Below, one piece after another: positions 46,579 through 57,635 of a DNA stretch of 59,448 nucleotides. Numbering within the stretch: position 1 is the stretch's first letter; the number at the start of each line of letters is the position of its first letter. The stretch is from Bacteroidota bacterium (GTDB taxonomy: Bacteria > Bacteroidota > Bacteroidia > Chitinophagales > Chitinophagaceae), in contig JADJZY010000004.1 of the NCBI GenBank assembly GCA_016715505.1, positions 1 to 59,448 of the forward strand. Direction: 5' to 3'. The position numbers and the translations under genes were made by a program. The notes beneath the pieces were generated by a model, which saw only the letters and a program-made list of their open reading frames with translations, did no database searches and had not been told where the DNA came from.

Positions 46579-48015
46579 ATGAATCATTTACTCCATATTT
46601 CCCCCATCAAAATCCACATGACTATGATGGGCATATATTTGAAAATCAGGTTACTATATCAAAATTTGATCCTGTAAAGAAATTCTATATCGAGAGCTAC
46701 GGTTGCCAGATGAACTTCTCCGACAGCGAGATTGTAGCCTCCATATTATCGGAAATCCACTACCAGCCTACCCGCGACCTGGACGAGGCCGATCTCATCC
46801 TGATCAACACCTGCTCCATTCGCGAAAAAGCGGAAGAAACGGTCCGCAAACGCCTCAGCGCGTTTCAGGCGGTGAAAAGAAAAGCCGGAATTGTTGATCG
46901 GCGTGTTGGGCTGCATGGCTGAGCGGCTCAAAACCCGGTTTCTGGAAGAAGAAAAGCTGGTCGATCTGGTCGTCGGCCCGGACGCCTACCGCGACCTGCC
47001 CTCCCTGCTGGAGGTCGTGGAGGAAGGCGAAAAAGGCATCAACGTGTTTCTATCCAAGGAAGAAACCTATGCCGATATCAGCCCGTTGCGCCTGGGGTCC
47101 AATGGCGTAACGGCGTTTATTTCCATCATGCGGGGCTGCGACAACATGTGTTCGTTCTGCGTGGTTCCCTTCACGCGGGGCCGGGAGCGCAGCCGCGACG
47201 CCTTCAGCATTGTCGCCGAAGCGGCCAGCCTCTATGACCAGGGATTCCGGGAGGTAACCCTTCTCGGGCAAAACGTGGATTCCTACAAATGGGCGAATCC
47301 GGAAACCGGAGACGTAGTTTCTTTCGCCCGGTTACTGGAAATGACCGCGCTGGTCCATCCCAAGCTCCGGGTGCGGTTTTCTACGTCCCATCCCAAGGAT
47401 ATTACCGACGAGGTCCTGCATACCATTGCCGCCTATCCCAATATCTGCAACTACATCCACTTGCCGGTGCAATCCGGAAACAGCCGCATCCTGGAAATGA
47501 TGAACCGTATCTACGACCGGGACTGGTACATGGACCGGATCGAAGCCATCCGGCGGATTATTCCGGAGTGCGCCGTTTCCTCGGATATTATTACCGGGTT
47601 TTGTTCCGAAACCGAAGCGGAGCACCAGGATACCCTCTCCATGGTCGAATACGCGGATTATTGTATGTCCTATATGTTCGCCTACTCCGAACGCCCCGGC
47701 ACCCTGGCTGCACGCAAATACCCGGATGATGTTCCCGAGGAAGTCAAGAAGCGCCGGCTCCAGGAGGTCATCCAGCTGCAAACGCAAGTATCGTTTCGGC
47801 ACAACCAAAGGGATATCGGCAAAGTCGTCGAAGTCCTGGTCGAAGGCAATTCCAAACGCTCCGACGCGGATTTTTGCGGAAGGAATTCCCAAAATAAAAT
47901 GGTGGTGTTCCCGAAAAAACCCGGAATCCAGCCTGGCGATTACGTGCAGGTACACATCCTGGATGCAACCAGCGCCACGTTGCTGGGACAAATTGCCGAG
48001 CCATCCAAAATCTAA
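46579..48015 (+). CDS. miaB: tRNA-2-methylthio-N6-dimethylallyladenosine synthase MiaB (rebuilt at the island junction), frameshifted
   Basis: MiaB is the radical-SAM methylthiotransferase that modifies A37 in tRNAs. The N-terminal cluster Cys lie in YGCQMN, NTCSIREK and VLGCMAERLK. The radical-SAM motif is RGCDNMCSFCVVPF, and a TRAM domain (KVVEVLVEGNSKR...DYVQVHILDA) ends the protein. The first ~34 codons come from the island (start ATG 46579, then NPHDYDGHIFEN). Two frame breaks occur, one in a C-run near 46600 and one near 46895. Both are likely sequence errors, because the gene is highly conserved and otherwise complete at about 479 codons. Confidence 0.9.
46680..46696. other. attR: right island attachment repeat
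   Basis: AAATTCTATATCGAGAG matches attL at 16 of 17 bases and lies in miaB just before the TACGGTTGCCAG codons for the first Fe-S motif. Confidence 0.8.
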
Positions 48016-48050
48016 TAAACCGCCCCAAACCTGGGGAAAACACCACGAAC

Positions 48051-49361
48051 ATGGAGGAGATCCAGTCCATCAAACAGCGATTTGGAATCGTCGGCCAATC
48101 CCTCCAATTGGACAGGGCCCTGCGAACGGCGCTTCGGGTTGCCTCCACCGATTTGAGCGTGCTGATCATGGGAGAAAGCGGCGTTGGGAAGGAAATTTTT
48201 TCCAAAATCATCCATTCCAGCAGCCCCAGGAAACATGCCAAGTCCATTGCCATCAACTGCGGCGCTATCCCGGAAGGCACCATCAATTCCGAATTGTTTG
48301 GGCATGAAAAAGGCGCGTTTACCGGCGCCGCCGGAGAACGAAAGGGCTACTTCGAAACGTATAACGGCGGAACCCTGTTCCTGGATGAGATCGGGGAAAT
48401 GCCTATGGACACCCAGGCCTACCTGCTCAGGGTACTCGAATCCGGTGAGTTCATCCGCGTAGGTTCCAGCCAGGTCCTCAAAACCAACGTGCGAATCATC
48501 GCCGCCACCAATGTCGATCTGGAAGACCTGATCAAAAAGAACAAATTCCGGGAAGACCTGTACTACCGCTTGAATACCGTTTCGATCAAAGTGCCTGCGT
48601 TGCGGGAACGCAAGGAAGACATCTACATGCTGTTCCGGAAATTCTCTATCGATATCGCCGAACGGTACCATTTCGCTCCGATCCAACTGGATCCGGAGGC
48701 CCGGATGCTCCTGGAGGCTTACCACTGGCCGGGAAATGTACGGGAACTGAAAAATATTGCTGAAAAGTCGTCCATTCTTTCCGAAGACCGGAAACTGACC
48801 GCCGAAAAACTGGCGGAGTTCCTCCCTAATTTCAAGCAGCGTACCATGTCGTTGCTTCCCCAGCCGCACATGGAGCCGGCGGGTTTGCAGGAACGCGAAA
48901 TCCTGTACAAACTGCTTTTCGACATGAAGGGCGACCTGAACGATCTCAAAAAGCTGGTACTCGGACTGATTCGCAGCAATGACTTGCGGGTGCCCGACTC
49001 CCGCTCCCTGAAATCCCTGGAGCCCGCCATGCCGGTTGCCGAGGACGCCATGCCTGCTTTTACTGAAATTTCGGGCAGCCTTCCCGAGCCCGAGGAGGAA
49101 GAAGAACTGGCAGGCGAACCCCATCCCCATCACTATGCCCAGCTCAAACCCGTCATCCTGCCCGCGCACCACGACCAGTCCGGAATGGGTAAAATGAGCA
49201 AAGCCGAGGTTGTGGACGACAACCTTCGACTGGAAGACCACGAAAAACAACTGATCCAGCGCGCGTTGCGAAAATTCAACGGCAGGAGGAAAGAAGCAGC
49301 CCAGGAATTGGGGATTTCCGAACGCACGCTTTACCGCAAAATCCGTCAATACAACCTTTAA
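48051..49361 (+). CDS. Sigma-54-dependent transcriptional activator, Fis-type
   Basis: This 436-residue protein has an AAA+ domain: Walker A LIMGESGVGKE, GAFTGA (the sigma-54 contact loop), Walker B LFLDEIGEMP, and RALREDL-type sensor LRERKEDIYMLF. The C-terminal HTH is Fis-like (KEAAQELGISERTLYRKIRQ). There is no receiver domain, so activity is not controlled by a direct phosphorelay on this protein. It follows miaB and precedes lptE, an order common in Bacteroidota. Its targets are unknown. Confidence 0.9.
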   Translation: MEEIQSIKQRFGIVGQSLQLDRALRTALRVASTDLSVLIMGESGVGKEIFSKIIHSSSPRKHAKSIAINCGAIPEGTINSELFGHEKGAFTGAAGERKGYFETYNGGTLFLDEIGEMPMDTQAYLLRVLESGEFIRVGSSQVLKTNVRIIAATNVDLEDLIKKNKFREDLYYRLNTVSIKVPALRERKEDIYMLFRKFSIDIAERYHFAPIQLDPEARMLLEAYHWPGNVRELKNIAEKSSILSEDRKLTAEKLAEFLPNFKQRTMSLLPQPHMEPAGLQEREILYKLLFDMKGDLNDLKKLVLGLIRSNDLRVPDSRSLKSLEPAMPVAEDAMPAFTEISGSLPEPEEEEELAGEPHPHHYAQLKPVILPAHHDQSGMGKMSKAEVVDDNLRLEDHEKQLIQRALRKFNGRRKEAAQELGISERTLYRKIRQYNL

Positions 49362-49392
49362 CCGCCACCTCTTAATCGCTGAACGCCAGCCC

Positions 49393-49901
49393 ATGCGACG
49401 TATTACCTTCTTTGCCCGCCCTGTTTTGTTGCTTCTTCCGGCAGTCCTTTTCCATGGGTGCTACTCTTTCCGGGGAGTCAGCCTGGACCCCTCGATTCAA
49501 TCGTATTATATTACCCCTTTCGCCAATAACGCCGAAAACGCCCTTCCCTCCCTGGCCCAAACCCTGGAAGATGCCCTGCGGGAAAAGATCCGCACCGAAT
49601 CCAGGCTGGTGTACAACGACTCCGAACCGGACATTGAATTCCGGGGAACCCTGGTCGATTACCGGATCTCGGCCGAAGCGCCCGGACCGGAGAAGTGACC
49701 GCCATCAACCGCCTTACGATCACCCTGGCGATCGAATACTTCAATAACCAGACCGAAAAACAGGTCTGGAAACGAAATTTCTCTTTCTTTTACGATTTCC
49801 CTTCCGACCGGGATTTTTCTTCCATTGAATCCGATGCGCTGCGCACGATCAGCGCCCAATTAATGGAAGACATCTTCAATGCGGCGTTTTCAGACTGGTA
49901 A
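49393..49901 (+). CDS. lptE: LptE-family lipoprotein for LPS assembly, frameshifted
   Basis: This is the outer-membrane plug lipoprotein for LPS transport. The N-terminus MRRITFFARPVLLLLPAVLF is followed by HGC, the lipobox Cys. YITPFANNAENALPSLAQTL and RLVYNDSEPDIEFRGTLVDY fit the family, and the C-terminal half (RLTITLAIEYFNNQTEKQVW) continues in another frame after a break near 49690. Length is about 169 codons. It lies 31 bp after the sigma-54 activator. Confidence 0.85.
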
Positions 49902-49904
49902 CGG

Positions 49905-51885
49905 TTAAAAGAGATTCTTGCGAAGCGCGTCAAAAAAGTCCAGGCAGCCAGGATTGCGCATGGAATCCAGGTTCGCAGCCCGCTCGATGGGGGCGCCCAT
50001 CAGGATCTTTTTCACCGGAGTTTCCATTTTCTTCCCGCTGATCGTGTAAGGAATGTCCGGCGCCTCCAGGATGGTATCCGGTACGTGTCTGGGGAAAAAT
50101 CCGACCGAAGCTGCCCCCGAATCGTTGCTTTCAGGGATTCGTCCAGCGAGGCGCCCTGGGTCAGGACGACAAAAAGGAGCATAAGGTCTTTTCCTCCGGC
50201 CATTTCCAGATGCACCACCAAGCTGTCTTTGACATCCGGGACCTTATCTACCGACCGGTAGATCTCGGCGGTACCGATCCGAACGCCCTGCCGGTTGAGG
50301 GTGGCGTCCGACCGGCCGTAGATAACCAGAGAGCCCCGTTCGGTGATTTCCACCCAATCGCCGTGCCTCCAGATGCCCGGATACATGTCAAAATAGCTTT
50401 CGCGGTAGCGTTGGTTGGCTGGGTCGTTCCAGAAAAAAACCGGCATGGAGGGCATGGGTTGGGTAATCACCATCTCCCCTACCCGCCCCTGGACCGGGCG
50501 GCCCAAATCGTCATACGCGAACAACGCGCAGCCCAGAGCCCGGCATTGGATTTCCCCCTGATAAACAGGCTCCCAGGGGCATCCGCCCACAAACGCCGTA
50601 CACACATCGGTGCCTCCGCTCATGGAACACAGCCAGACGTCTGGCTTCACTTGGTCTTTGACGTAGGCAAAGGCCTCCGGAGGTAAGGGAGATCCGGTGG
50701 ATCCGATCGACCGAAGCGAGGACAGGTCATAGCGCGCTCCCGGCATAACGCCTTCCTTCATACACGTGACCAGATACGGCGCGCTGACGCCGAAATGGGT
50801 AATACCGGCCCTGGAGGCCAAATCCCAAAGCACGTCCAGGTTGGGATACCCCGGACTCCCATCGTAAAGAACCAGGACTGCCCCCCAGAAGCAGGGAGGC
50901 CTGAACAAAATTCCACATCATCCACCCTGTGGTAGAATACCAGAAAAAACCGTTCTCCCGGATGTACCTCGTTGTGAAACGCCAGGTATTTATAATGCTC
51001 CAGCAAAACCCCGCCATGCCCGTGGGTAATGGCTTTGGGCATGCCGGTCGTTCCGGAAGAATACAAAACCCAGATGGGATGATCAAACGGAAGCGGCGTA
51101 AAGGAAAGCCCGGCATTTTTTTCCTCCAAAACCTCCTCCCAATACACATGCGGGCAGGTCAGGGAATGGTGGGTCCCTTCCTCCAGGTATGGGATTAAAA
51201 CCACGTGTTCCAAGCCCGGCAGCCCGCCTGCGAGACCGGCTACCTCCTCCAGCCTGGAAAACCGCTTCCCGCCATACACGTACCCATCCACAGTGATCAG
51301 CACTTTCGGATGGATTTGCCGGAAGCGGTCCAAGACGCTATTCACCCCAAAATCCGGAGAGCAGCTCGACCACACCGCTCCGATCGAACAACAGGCAAGA
51401 AAAGCAGCGGTCGCCTCCGGAATATTTGGAAGATAAGCGGCTACCCGGTCTCCGGCCTGAACGCCTTGCCGGGTTAACCAGGAAGCCAGGGCGGCAACTT
51501 GTGCCTGGAGTTCAGCCCAGGAAACCGTTCTTCCCTCCGGAACCCGTTCGGATTGAAAAAAAATGGCCGGGCGGTCGTCCGAAGCGGCGCGAAAAATATG
51601 CTCCGCGTAGTTTACCCTGCTGCCGGGAAACCATTTGGCCCTGGGCATCGATGCCTCCTCCAGGATGCATTGGTACGGCGCATGACTTTGTATAGCGAAA
51701 TACTGCCAGATGCTTTCCCAAAACGGTTCGGGATGCGTTACCGACCACTCCCAAAGCTGCCGGTATTCGTGGAATTCCAATCCTTTTTCCCGTTGAAGCC
51801 ATCGGTTATAGTGGGTTAGATTGGATTCCCGGATGAAAGAATCCGAAGGGGACCAAACGAGCGGAGGAAGCGAATGGGTTGCCAT
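49905..51885 (-). CDS. Acetoacetyl-CoA synthetase, frameshifted
   Basis: This acyl-adenylating enzyme activates acetoacetate to acetoacetyl-CoA. The N-terminal ACAS domain (FHEYRQLWEWSVTHPEPFWE), the AMP-binding motif YSSGTTGMPKAITHGHGG, PDVWLCSMSGGTDVCTAF, WRHGDWVEITERG and GRSDATLNRQGVRIGTAEIY are all seen. The end is GKKMETPVKKILMG then a short tail to the stop at 49905-49907. Three frame breaks (near 50880-50930 and 50080) divide it. About 658 codons is normal for the family. It is convergent with lptE. Confidence 0.85.
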
Positions 51886-52063
51886 ATGCTGGTAATTCTT
51901 GAGGAAAGATACGGATTCTGCCCAAATGAGGGAATACTCCTAAAATACAGGCATCAATCGAAACCCTTACCCCGGCGCGGAAAAAATCGCCATAGACTTC
52001 CGTTTGGGGAATGCTTTTCAACCGCTGCGATTTCGTATCATTGCTTCACAAAGCCGATTGTCC

Positions 52064-54361
52064 ATGATGCTGTCTCAAAAGATTGCCGGCATACTTGCCG
52101 TCCTGCTCCTCACGGGCGTCCTGATCGCCTTACAGTTCCCAGACTTCCTTGCCTCCAGAAAAGGAATGGTGGTCGAACCATACGGAGAGGGGTTCAAAGC
52201 GTACATGTCGCCCATTTACCATCCGGGTTACGACAGTACCTTATCCCACTTTGGGGAATGCATTACCCTTACGGAGACCACCTCGTGATGTCTGATCCTC
52301 AGCCTATTCTCGCCAACGGCCTAAAGCTTTTCTTTGAACCAGGGGATCAACTGGTTCGAATAGGGATCACCTGGACGCACTACCTGATGCTGCTCTCCAT
52401 AATGGGCAGCGCCTTATTTCTTTTTCTTTTGTTTCGGGAATTGGGGCTTCCCTCGTGGTATTCGGTATGGATTGCTGCAGGGTTGAGTTTCCTGGCGCCG
52501 ATGGTGGCCCGGATGGCCTATCATTTTGGACTAGCCCAGCCTGCAGCCGTTCCGGTCGTCTTATATTTGCTGTTGCGCTTCCACCAAAACCGGCGATGGG
52601 CAACGAGCCTGGCGGCCGGTTTGTCGGTGTTGTTGTTTTCGCTTTTCCATCTTCACTATTTTGGTCTTTTGGCAATGGCCATCTCACTGTTTTTTCTTTT
52701 GGAATTCCTCCGGGACATTTCCTGGAGGAACCTGGCCAGCCTGGCGGGCCACTATGGGGTTCAGGCCATGTTGCCGCTGGTATTTCTTTTAGCCTGGCTA
52801 TATGGGGGGGAGCGCGTAGCCGACCGGTCTGCTCAGCCCTGGGGGTTTATCCATTACCGGGCCAAGCTGGATGGGATTTTTGCTTCCCTGGACCAGCCGC
52901 ATTTCCGGTTTGCCGATCACTGGCTTACCCCGTTTCGATCTCTGGACGGGGAGGCGATGAACTACATCGGACTGGTTGCTGCGGGCGGTTTTTTTGTGCT
53001 GCTCTGGCGGATCGTTCGAATGCGGGCAAAAGCCCCGTTAATTCCCGATACCATCCCCAACCGGGTGTTCCTCACCCATCTATTTTGGGCGGGAAGCATT
53101 CTGCTGGTCTTTTCGCTTGGGTTTCCTTTTATTATTCCCGGCATGGAACGGTTGCTGAAATACCTGGGGCCGTTGCAGCAATTTCGGGCTTTGGGCCGGT
53201 TTTCCTGGCTGTTTTTCTTCACTTCCAATATCGTTGCCTTTGCCTGGGCATGGCATACCTGGTCCAACAAGAAATGGGTAATGCCTGTCCTTGCTCTTGT
53301 GTTAAGCCTGGAAGCCTTCTTTTTTATCCGGCACAGGGATTTGAGGCTCGATCTGGTTCCCGGCCTTAAAGAGGATATGTCGCTTACCCAAAGGGCGTTT
53401 CTGAATCCGGACGACTATCAAGCCAGCCTGGCGATCCCGTTTTTCCATCTGGGCAGCGAAAACTTCTGGTTGGAGCCAGAGGGATTCATCCAACAGGAAG
53501 CCATGGTGCTGGCCATGCGAACGGGGATACCGTGATGAACGCCATGATGTCGCGTTCTTCCCTGAGCCAGACCTACAACCTGTTGCAACTGGTTACCGAG
53601 CCCTACCGCAAGCCGGCCGTTCTGGAGGATCTGCCGTCGCAAAAACCGCTTTTACTGCTTCGGGATGAAGCGCGGTTTGCCGGGCAAGCGCCCCGATGGG
53701 AACATTTTGCCGACACGGCTTCGGGCATGGAGTGGGTATATGCCAAAGAGCGGCTCAAAGTATTCACCCTTCCCCTTTCCTTTTTTGAAAAAAGCCTGGA
53801 TCAGCGCAGAAAAAGCGTGCTGGCGGAAATGACGGCGGAGGGTTGGCCGAACGAAACGGGTATCTGATTTCCGACAGCCTGGCGTCTGTAGTCCACAATA
53901 CCTGGGATGAAACGGGCAGCGAAACCCGCTACCAGGGGAAAGGCGGGTTTACAGGGGTCGTGAAAAACGCCAATACGGTTTTTGAAGGGCCCGTGTCCGG
54001 CGCTGCGGATGGTCAACGCCTGACGTTTTCGATCTGGATGTTCCTCCGGGAAGATTTGAGGCCAAGGACGGATTTGCTGCTCGAGGAATTGGACCCAGAA
54101 ACCAACGCGCCGATCCAGCAGATGGCTGCCCAGGCACATAGCTGGGCCACGGTTTGCGACCCCAACGGATGGGCCCTCCTCGAAATCCCGTTCACGCAAA
54201 CCAAGGCGAATTCCATTATCCGGGCAACTTTCCAAAACAAAGCGATGGGCAATGCCCCCCTTTATCTGGATGAACTGCTGATAAGGCCGGAGTCCGTTCA
54301 CGTTTACCGCCGCCAGGATGGTTTTTTCTGGAAAGACAACCGCTTTTATCCGGAAAACTAA
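52064..54361 (+). CDS. Large polytopic membrane protein (GT-C-like), frameshifted
   Basis: From ATG 52064 (MMLSQKIAGILAVLLLTGVL) the gene encodes a protein of about 765 residues. It has around ten hydrophobic helices up to about 53330 (for example LLFSLFHLHYFGLLAMAISL and SILLVFSLGFPFIIPGMERL), and a soluble C-terminal domain that includes WRHFADTASGMEWVYAKERL-like sequence. GMHYPYGDHLVMSDPQPILA resembles the first-loop motif of GT-C type glycosyltransferases and YfhO-like proteins. Frame breaks lie near 52270, 53530 and 53855. The precise function is not known. Confidence 0.6.
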
Positions 54362-54434
54362 ATTGCTCCCTGGAAGGCATAACCGAATGGGTTGATTCCC
54401 GTATACACCTCCGAAATAAACGGAAAACACCAAC

Positions 54435-54987
54435 ATGGACGGACTAACGCAATACACGATCAAAAAGGCAACCATTTCTGCTGGCCCAGAGTGCTCAAAT
54501 CAAGAAATCGCGTAAACGCCGTCTTATGGAAGGTGCTATTTGACAAGAACTGCAATTACGACCTCGCAAACAGCGACCAGGAAGACTGGAACAAGGTGCT
54601 GGGCATCTATTTCAACTTGCTCAACCCCGGGACAACACCGTCATGGTCGGATGGCGGTACCAGCCCGACCGGGACGTTATCGAATTGAACGCGTATTACC
54701 ACCTGAACAAACAAACGTACTACACGGACAGCCTGATGCATATACGACGGGAGGAAGCCTTGTTTGTTGCTATCCGAATCGACTGGAGCGCCCGCAAATA
54801 CCTCGTCCAGATGGAATCGCCCAAATCGGGCGCCCGAGCGACGCACGAAATGCCCTTTGCGCATTCCGAAAAACGCTTTTGGGAGATCAATTTCTACTTT
54901 GGCGGTAACCGGCCCAGCCCGCAAGAAATCAGTATCCGGAAAGGCGATATCGAAGAAAGGGATTGGCCTAAAACAACGAAAGCATAG
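54435..54987 (+). CDS. Hypothetical protein, frameshifted
   Basis: Joined across three frame breaks from ATG 54435, it reads VLWKVLFDKNCNYDLANSDQ, EDWNKVLGIYFNLLNPGHNT, WRYQPDRDVIELNAYYHLNK and HEMPFAHSEKRFWEINFYFG, for about 184 codons. I do not recognise the family. The beta-rich sequence is compact and well conserved in character. Confidence 0.55.
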
Positions 54988-55016
54988 CGTGTGCTGCTAT
55001 GCTTTGGTCGTTTTAG

Positions 55017-55091
<75 letters not shown>

Positions 55092-55165
55092 AGGTAACCT
55101 TCTTTAAAGGCGACTGCAAATATACTATGCTTGCCGGGTTTATGCCAACATGCACGCTTATTTTT

Positions 55166-55717
55166 TTAACAACACCCCTGGGTAGAAAAGTTCCGGGAAT
55201 TACTTCCGGGAGTTCTTTTCTTCCTGCGGTTGCTGTTTTTCTCCCATTCGTATTTTTCCCGCTTCCACAGGACATACCGAAGGCTGATCCCCGTCTGGCT
55301 GTAGAAGGTTTTTTCGCCGCCGCTAATGTTGATAGCGGGTTTGAAATCCCAGCTCAGGTTAACTTTGCTGATGGTGATTTCTACGCCGGCCATCACGTCG
55401 ATCCCGAAGGGGTCCTTTAACTTCTCCGTGCCAACCGCTTCGCTGGTCCATCCTTTGTGCACGCCGCCACCGACATGCAGGTTGAGGTTGCGCACCACGA
55501 GCGGCTGATGAACTACCCCCATGAGGGTAATAGCGGTCTCCTCGCGCTGCAGGCTCGATTGAAGGATCAATTCTCCGGTAATATTCTCGTAGACGCGTTG
55601 CCGCACCGTCAGGCCCCAGTCGGTGCCCAGGCGAATCCCGGCGGCAGTGTTGTAGGATTGAGCAACTGTTTGAACGCCCAGTCCGGCAAATCCGATAAAT
55701 AGCAACAAGTATTTCAT
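55166..55717 (-). CDS. Outer-membrane beta-barrel protein
   Basis: This 183-residue protein starts at ATG 55717 with a signal peptide (MKYLLLFIGFAGLGVQTVAQ). Alternating strands follow (YNTAAGIRLGTDWGLTVRQR, NLNLHVGGGVHKGW, SKVNLSWDFKPAINISGG and GISLRYVLWK). This is a small porin-like or OmpA-like barrel. The longer frame to 56326 belongs to the upstream gene. The basic tail after YVLWK may be a frame-break artefact. Confidence 0.7.
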   Translation of the reverse strand: MKYLLLFIGFAGLGVQTVAQSYNTAAGIRLGTDWGLTVRQRVYENITGELILQSSLQREETAITLMGVVHQPLVVRNLNLHVGGGVHKGWTSEAVGTEKLKDPFGIDVMAGVEITISKVNLSWDFKPAINISGGEKTFYSQTGISLRYVLWKREKYEWEKNSNRRKKRTPGSNSRNFSTQGCC

Positions 55718-55794
55718 GATCAGCGAACGCCCCCGCACTCCGGCGTAGTGCCGGAGGTTAACCCATTGATAAAATTTTAACATTTGAACCCAGG

Positions 55795-56817
55795 TCAATC
55801 GAAATCGAAGAAGGAATCGTATTGGTTGCGATGCCCAGCTTCCCGAACCGGCATCTTGATTGGAGCGTCCAGATCGAGGACATTCCCGTCGTCGTTGGCT
55901 TGAAGCAATAAAGAAGACTTCTCTGCTCCGAGCAGGAGGGATTCGCCTTTTCTTTCCCATTCTTCCAGCATTTTGACTCCTTCTTCCTCGAAAATGCCGT
56001 TTTGAAGGTCGATCGACTCCATAAACTTGGAGAAACGTGCATGAAATTCTCCATTTCACCCACTTTGCTGGCCCGTCTTCGGTGATCGCTTCCATGGCCG
56101 CGTCGAACATCGCCCGTTTATCCGGATCACCGCTCATGACGCTCATCGCCGAACGCATGGCGCTATGGCTTGCATGGATGGCTTTGCGCTCCTGTTCCTT
56201 CACCATGACCTGATCCTGAATATCCTCCATGAGGACTTGGGAATTTTCGTACATCTTCGTCAACACCCGGTAAAGCACCTCCATTTTCCGGTAGAGGTCT
56301 TCCAGGCGCATATTGGACTCCTGCAAACGCCCGGCTTTGCGGGATTTGAGATCATCACGTTCTGCTTGTTGCTGGCCTTGGCTTCGCTGGCCAGGTTGAG
56401 GTTGCTCTCAATTTCTTTTTTGTTGTTGTAAATGATTTCCTTCAGTTTATGCATTTGCCCCGGAGCCGTCCGATTTGCTTGTTCATTTCCCGGAGGTTTT
56501 CTGCAGGTTTTCCACATACCCTTTCAGAATGGCGATGGGATCTACCTTGACAAACAAGCTGGTGATGGACCGCATCAGGCTTTTGTACATATACCAAACC
56601 AGATTGCGCATTTTGGGGTCGAGGACCATGTACAACAACGCGCTGAAAGCCAGGATCATACCGGTCAGGACCAGGACGTTGCGGGCAAGCGCGACGAGCA
56701 TAGGCAGGAACGAGATGGTCAGGATGCCAAGTCCGGCGATGATTGCTACGAGAAAAATAGCGCCGGTGATCCCTTCCGGGCGCTGCCAAAACGATTTTTG
56801 GATGATTCAGTAGTCAT
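55795..56817 (-). CDS. Membrane protein with coiled coil, frameshifted
   Basis: Joined from ATG 56817, this gene has two hydrophobic helices (GAIFLVAIIAGLGILTISFL and LVLTGMILAFSALLYMVLDP) and long helices (KLKEIIYNNKKEIESNLNLA, RKMEVLYRVLTKMYENSQVL, LMEDIQDQVMVKEQERKAIH). It ends with an acidic tail (HRNQYDSFFDFD). At least four frame breaks are needed for about 340 codons. The coiled-coil character is PspA-like, but the helices differ and I do not assign it. The next gene upstream is a coiled-coil protein, 8 bp away. Confidence 0.55.
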
Positions 56818-56825
56818 AAAAGTGC

Positions 56826-57483
56826 TTATTGGAGATAGGTATTGATTTTTTCCAGATCGGCCTGGATTTGATGCAGCAGCAATTGTTTGGCAGCGGCGAA
56901 ATCGGCCTGCGTGCCCTGAATGGTTTGTGCCGCTTGTTCTTTCTGCATCTGCATCTGACCGATTTTGGTTTGAAGCTGGACGATTTGGTCCTGCAAAACC
57001 TGGATTTGTTTATTTTTTTCTTCCAGTTCTTTGGAAGAAGCAGCGATTTCTATCGTTTTCGCCTCCACCTGAGAGGCGGTTTGTTTGCCCACCGCTTCCT
57101 GAAACTTAACGGTTTCCAGCTCTAAAACGTTTAAATAATGGTTGGCAGAATCGGCGATCTGGTTTTTTGGAGACCCCGAGGGTTTTGGCAACCGCGTAAG
57201 CCGATTGGTACCGCGTAGGCTCCTCCATGGACATGTCCTGCAAGGGATTGCAGCGATTTCCGGAACTCCAGGTAGTCAAAGCCTTCCTAGTTGTTTTTCT
57301 GGAAGGCTTCCAGAAGAATATCCAGGAATCTGGAAGGGATCCGGGCGCTGGAACAGGGTTTTCCTGGGCAGGTACTGCTTCTGCTTTCCCGCCGGTTTCA
57401 CGGGCAGGAGCAGCAGCAGGGCGCTCCGCAACCTCTTCTTCGATCACAAACAGGCGTTTCAGGTTTTTCAGGACCTCCTTCAT
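56826..57483 (-). CDS. Coiled-coil protein, frameshifted
   Basis: From ATG 57483 (MKEVLKNLKRLFVIEEEVAE) a Pro/Ala-rich linker leads to a helical domain (MSMEEPTRYQSAYAVAKTLG, NQIADSANHYLNVLELETVK). The C-terminal coiled coil is SSKELEEKNKQIQVLQDQIV followed by TKIGQMQMQKEQAAQTIQGT. Two or three frame breaks occur near 57170-57310. It is co-directional with and 8 bp from the membrane coiled-coil gene, suggesting a common complex. The function is unknown. Confidence 0.55.
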
Positions 57484-57635
57484 GCGCTTCCCATTTTGGC
57501 ACGCAAATTAACAAAAAGGCTGTAGATGTTGGCTTTATCCCGCTTCCTTTTCGATCACCTTTGGAAATACTCCTCCCGAATTGGTGCATATTGCGGATAT
57601 ACGGGTTATTTTGTGCCCTGCCAAATAAACCATTT

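Larger units (their letters stand above)
7228..46696. mobile_element. 39.5-kb genomic island integrated in miaB
   Basis: The island is bounded by a 17-bp direct repeat within miaB codons, and its integrase gene starts 119 bp inside the left repeat. It is visibly more AT-rich than both flanks. It brings a homologous promoter plus the 5' end of miaB at its right end, which rebuilds the target gene. Its cargo includes two integron-like cassette arrays, a superfamily-A-like polymerase replicon, TIR/SEFIR proteins and a type I restriction operon. No conjugation or relaxase genes were recognised, so if it moves between cells it needs help. Confidence 0.8.

Noticed and set aside
55166..56326. 386-codon frame as one protein
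   Set aside because: It joins part of the membrane coiled-coil gene to the outer-membrane protein through intergenic sequence; the latter has its own start and signal peptide.
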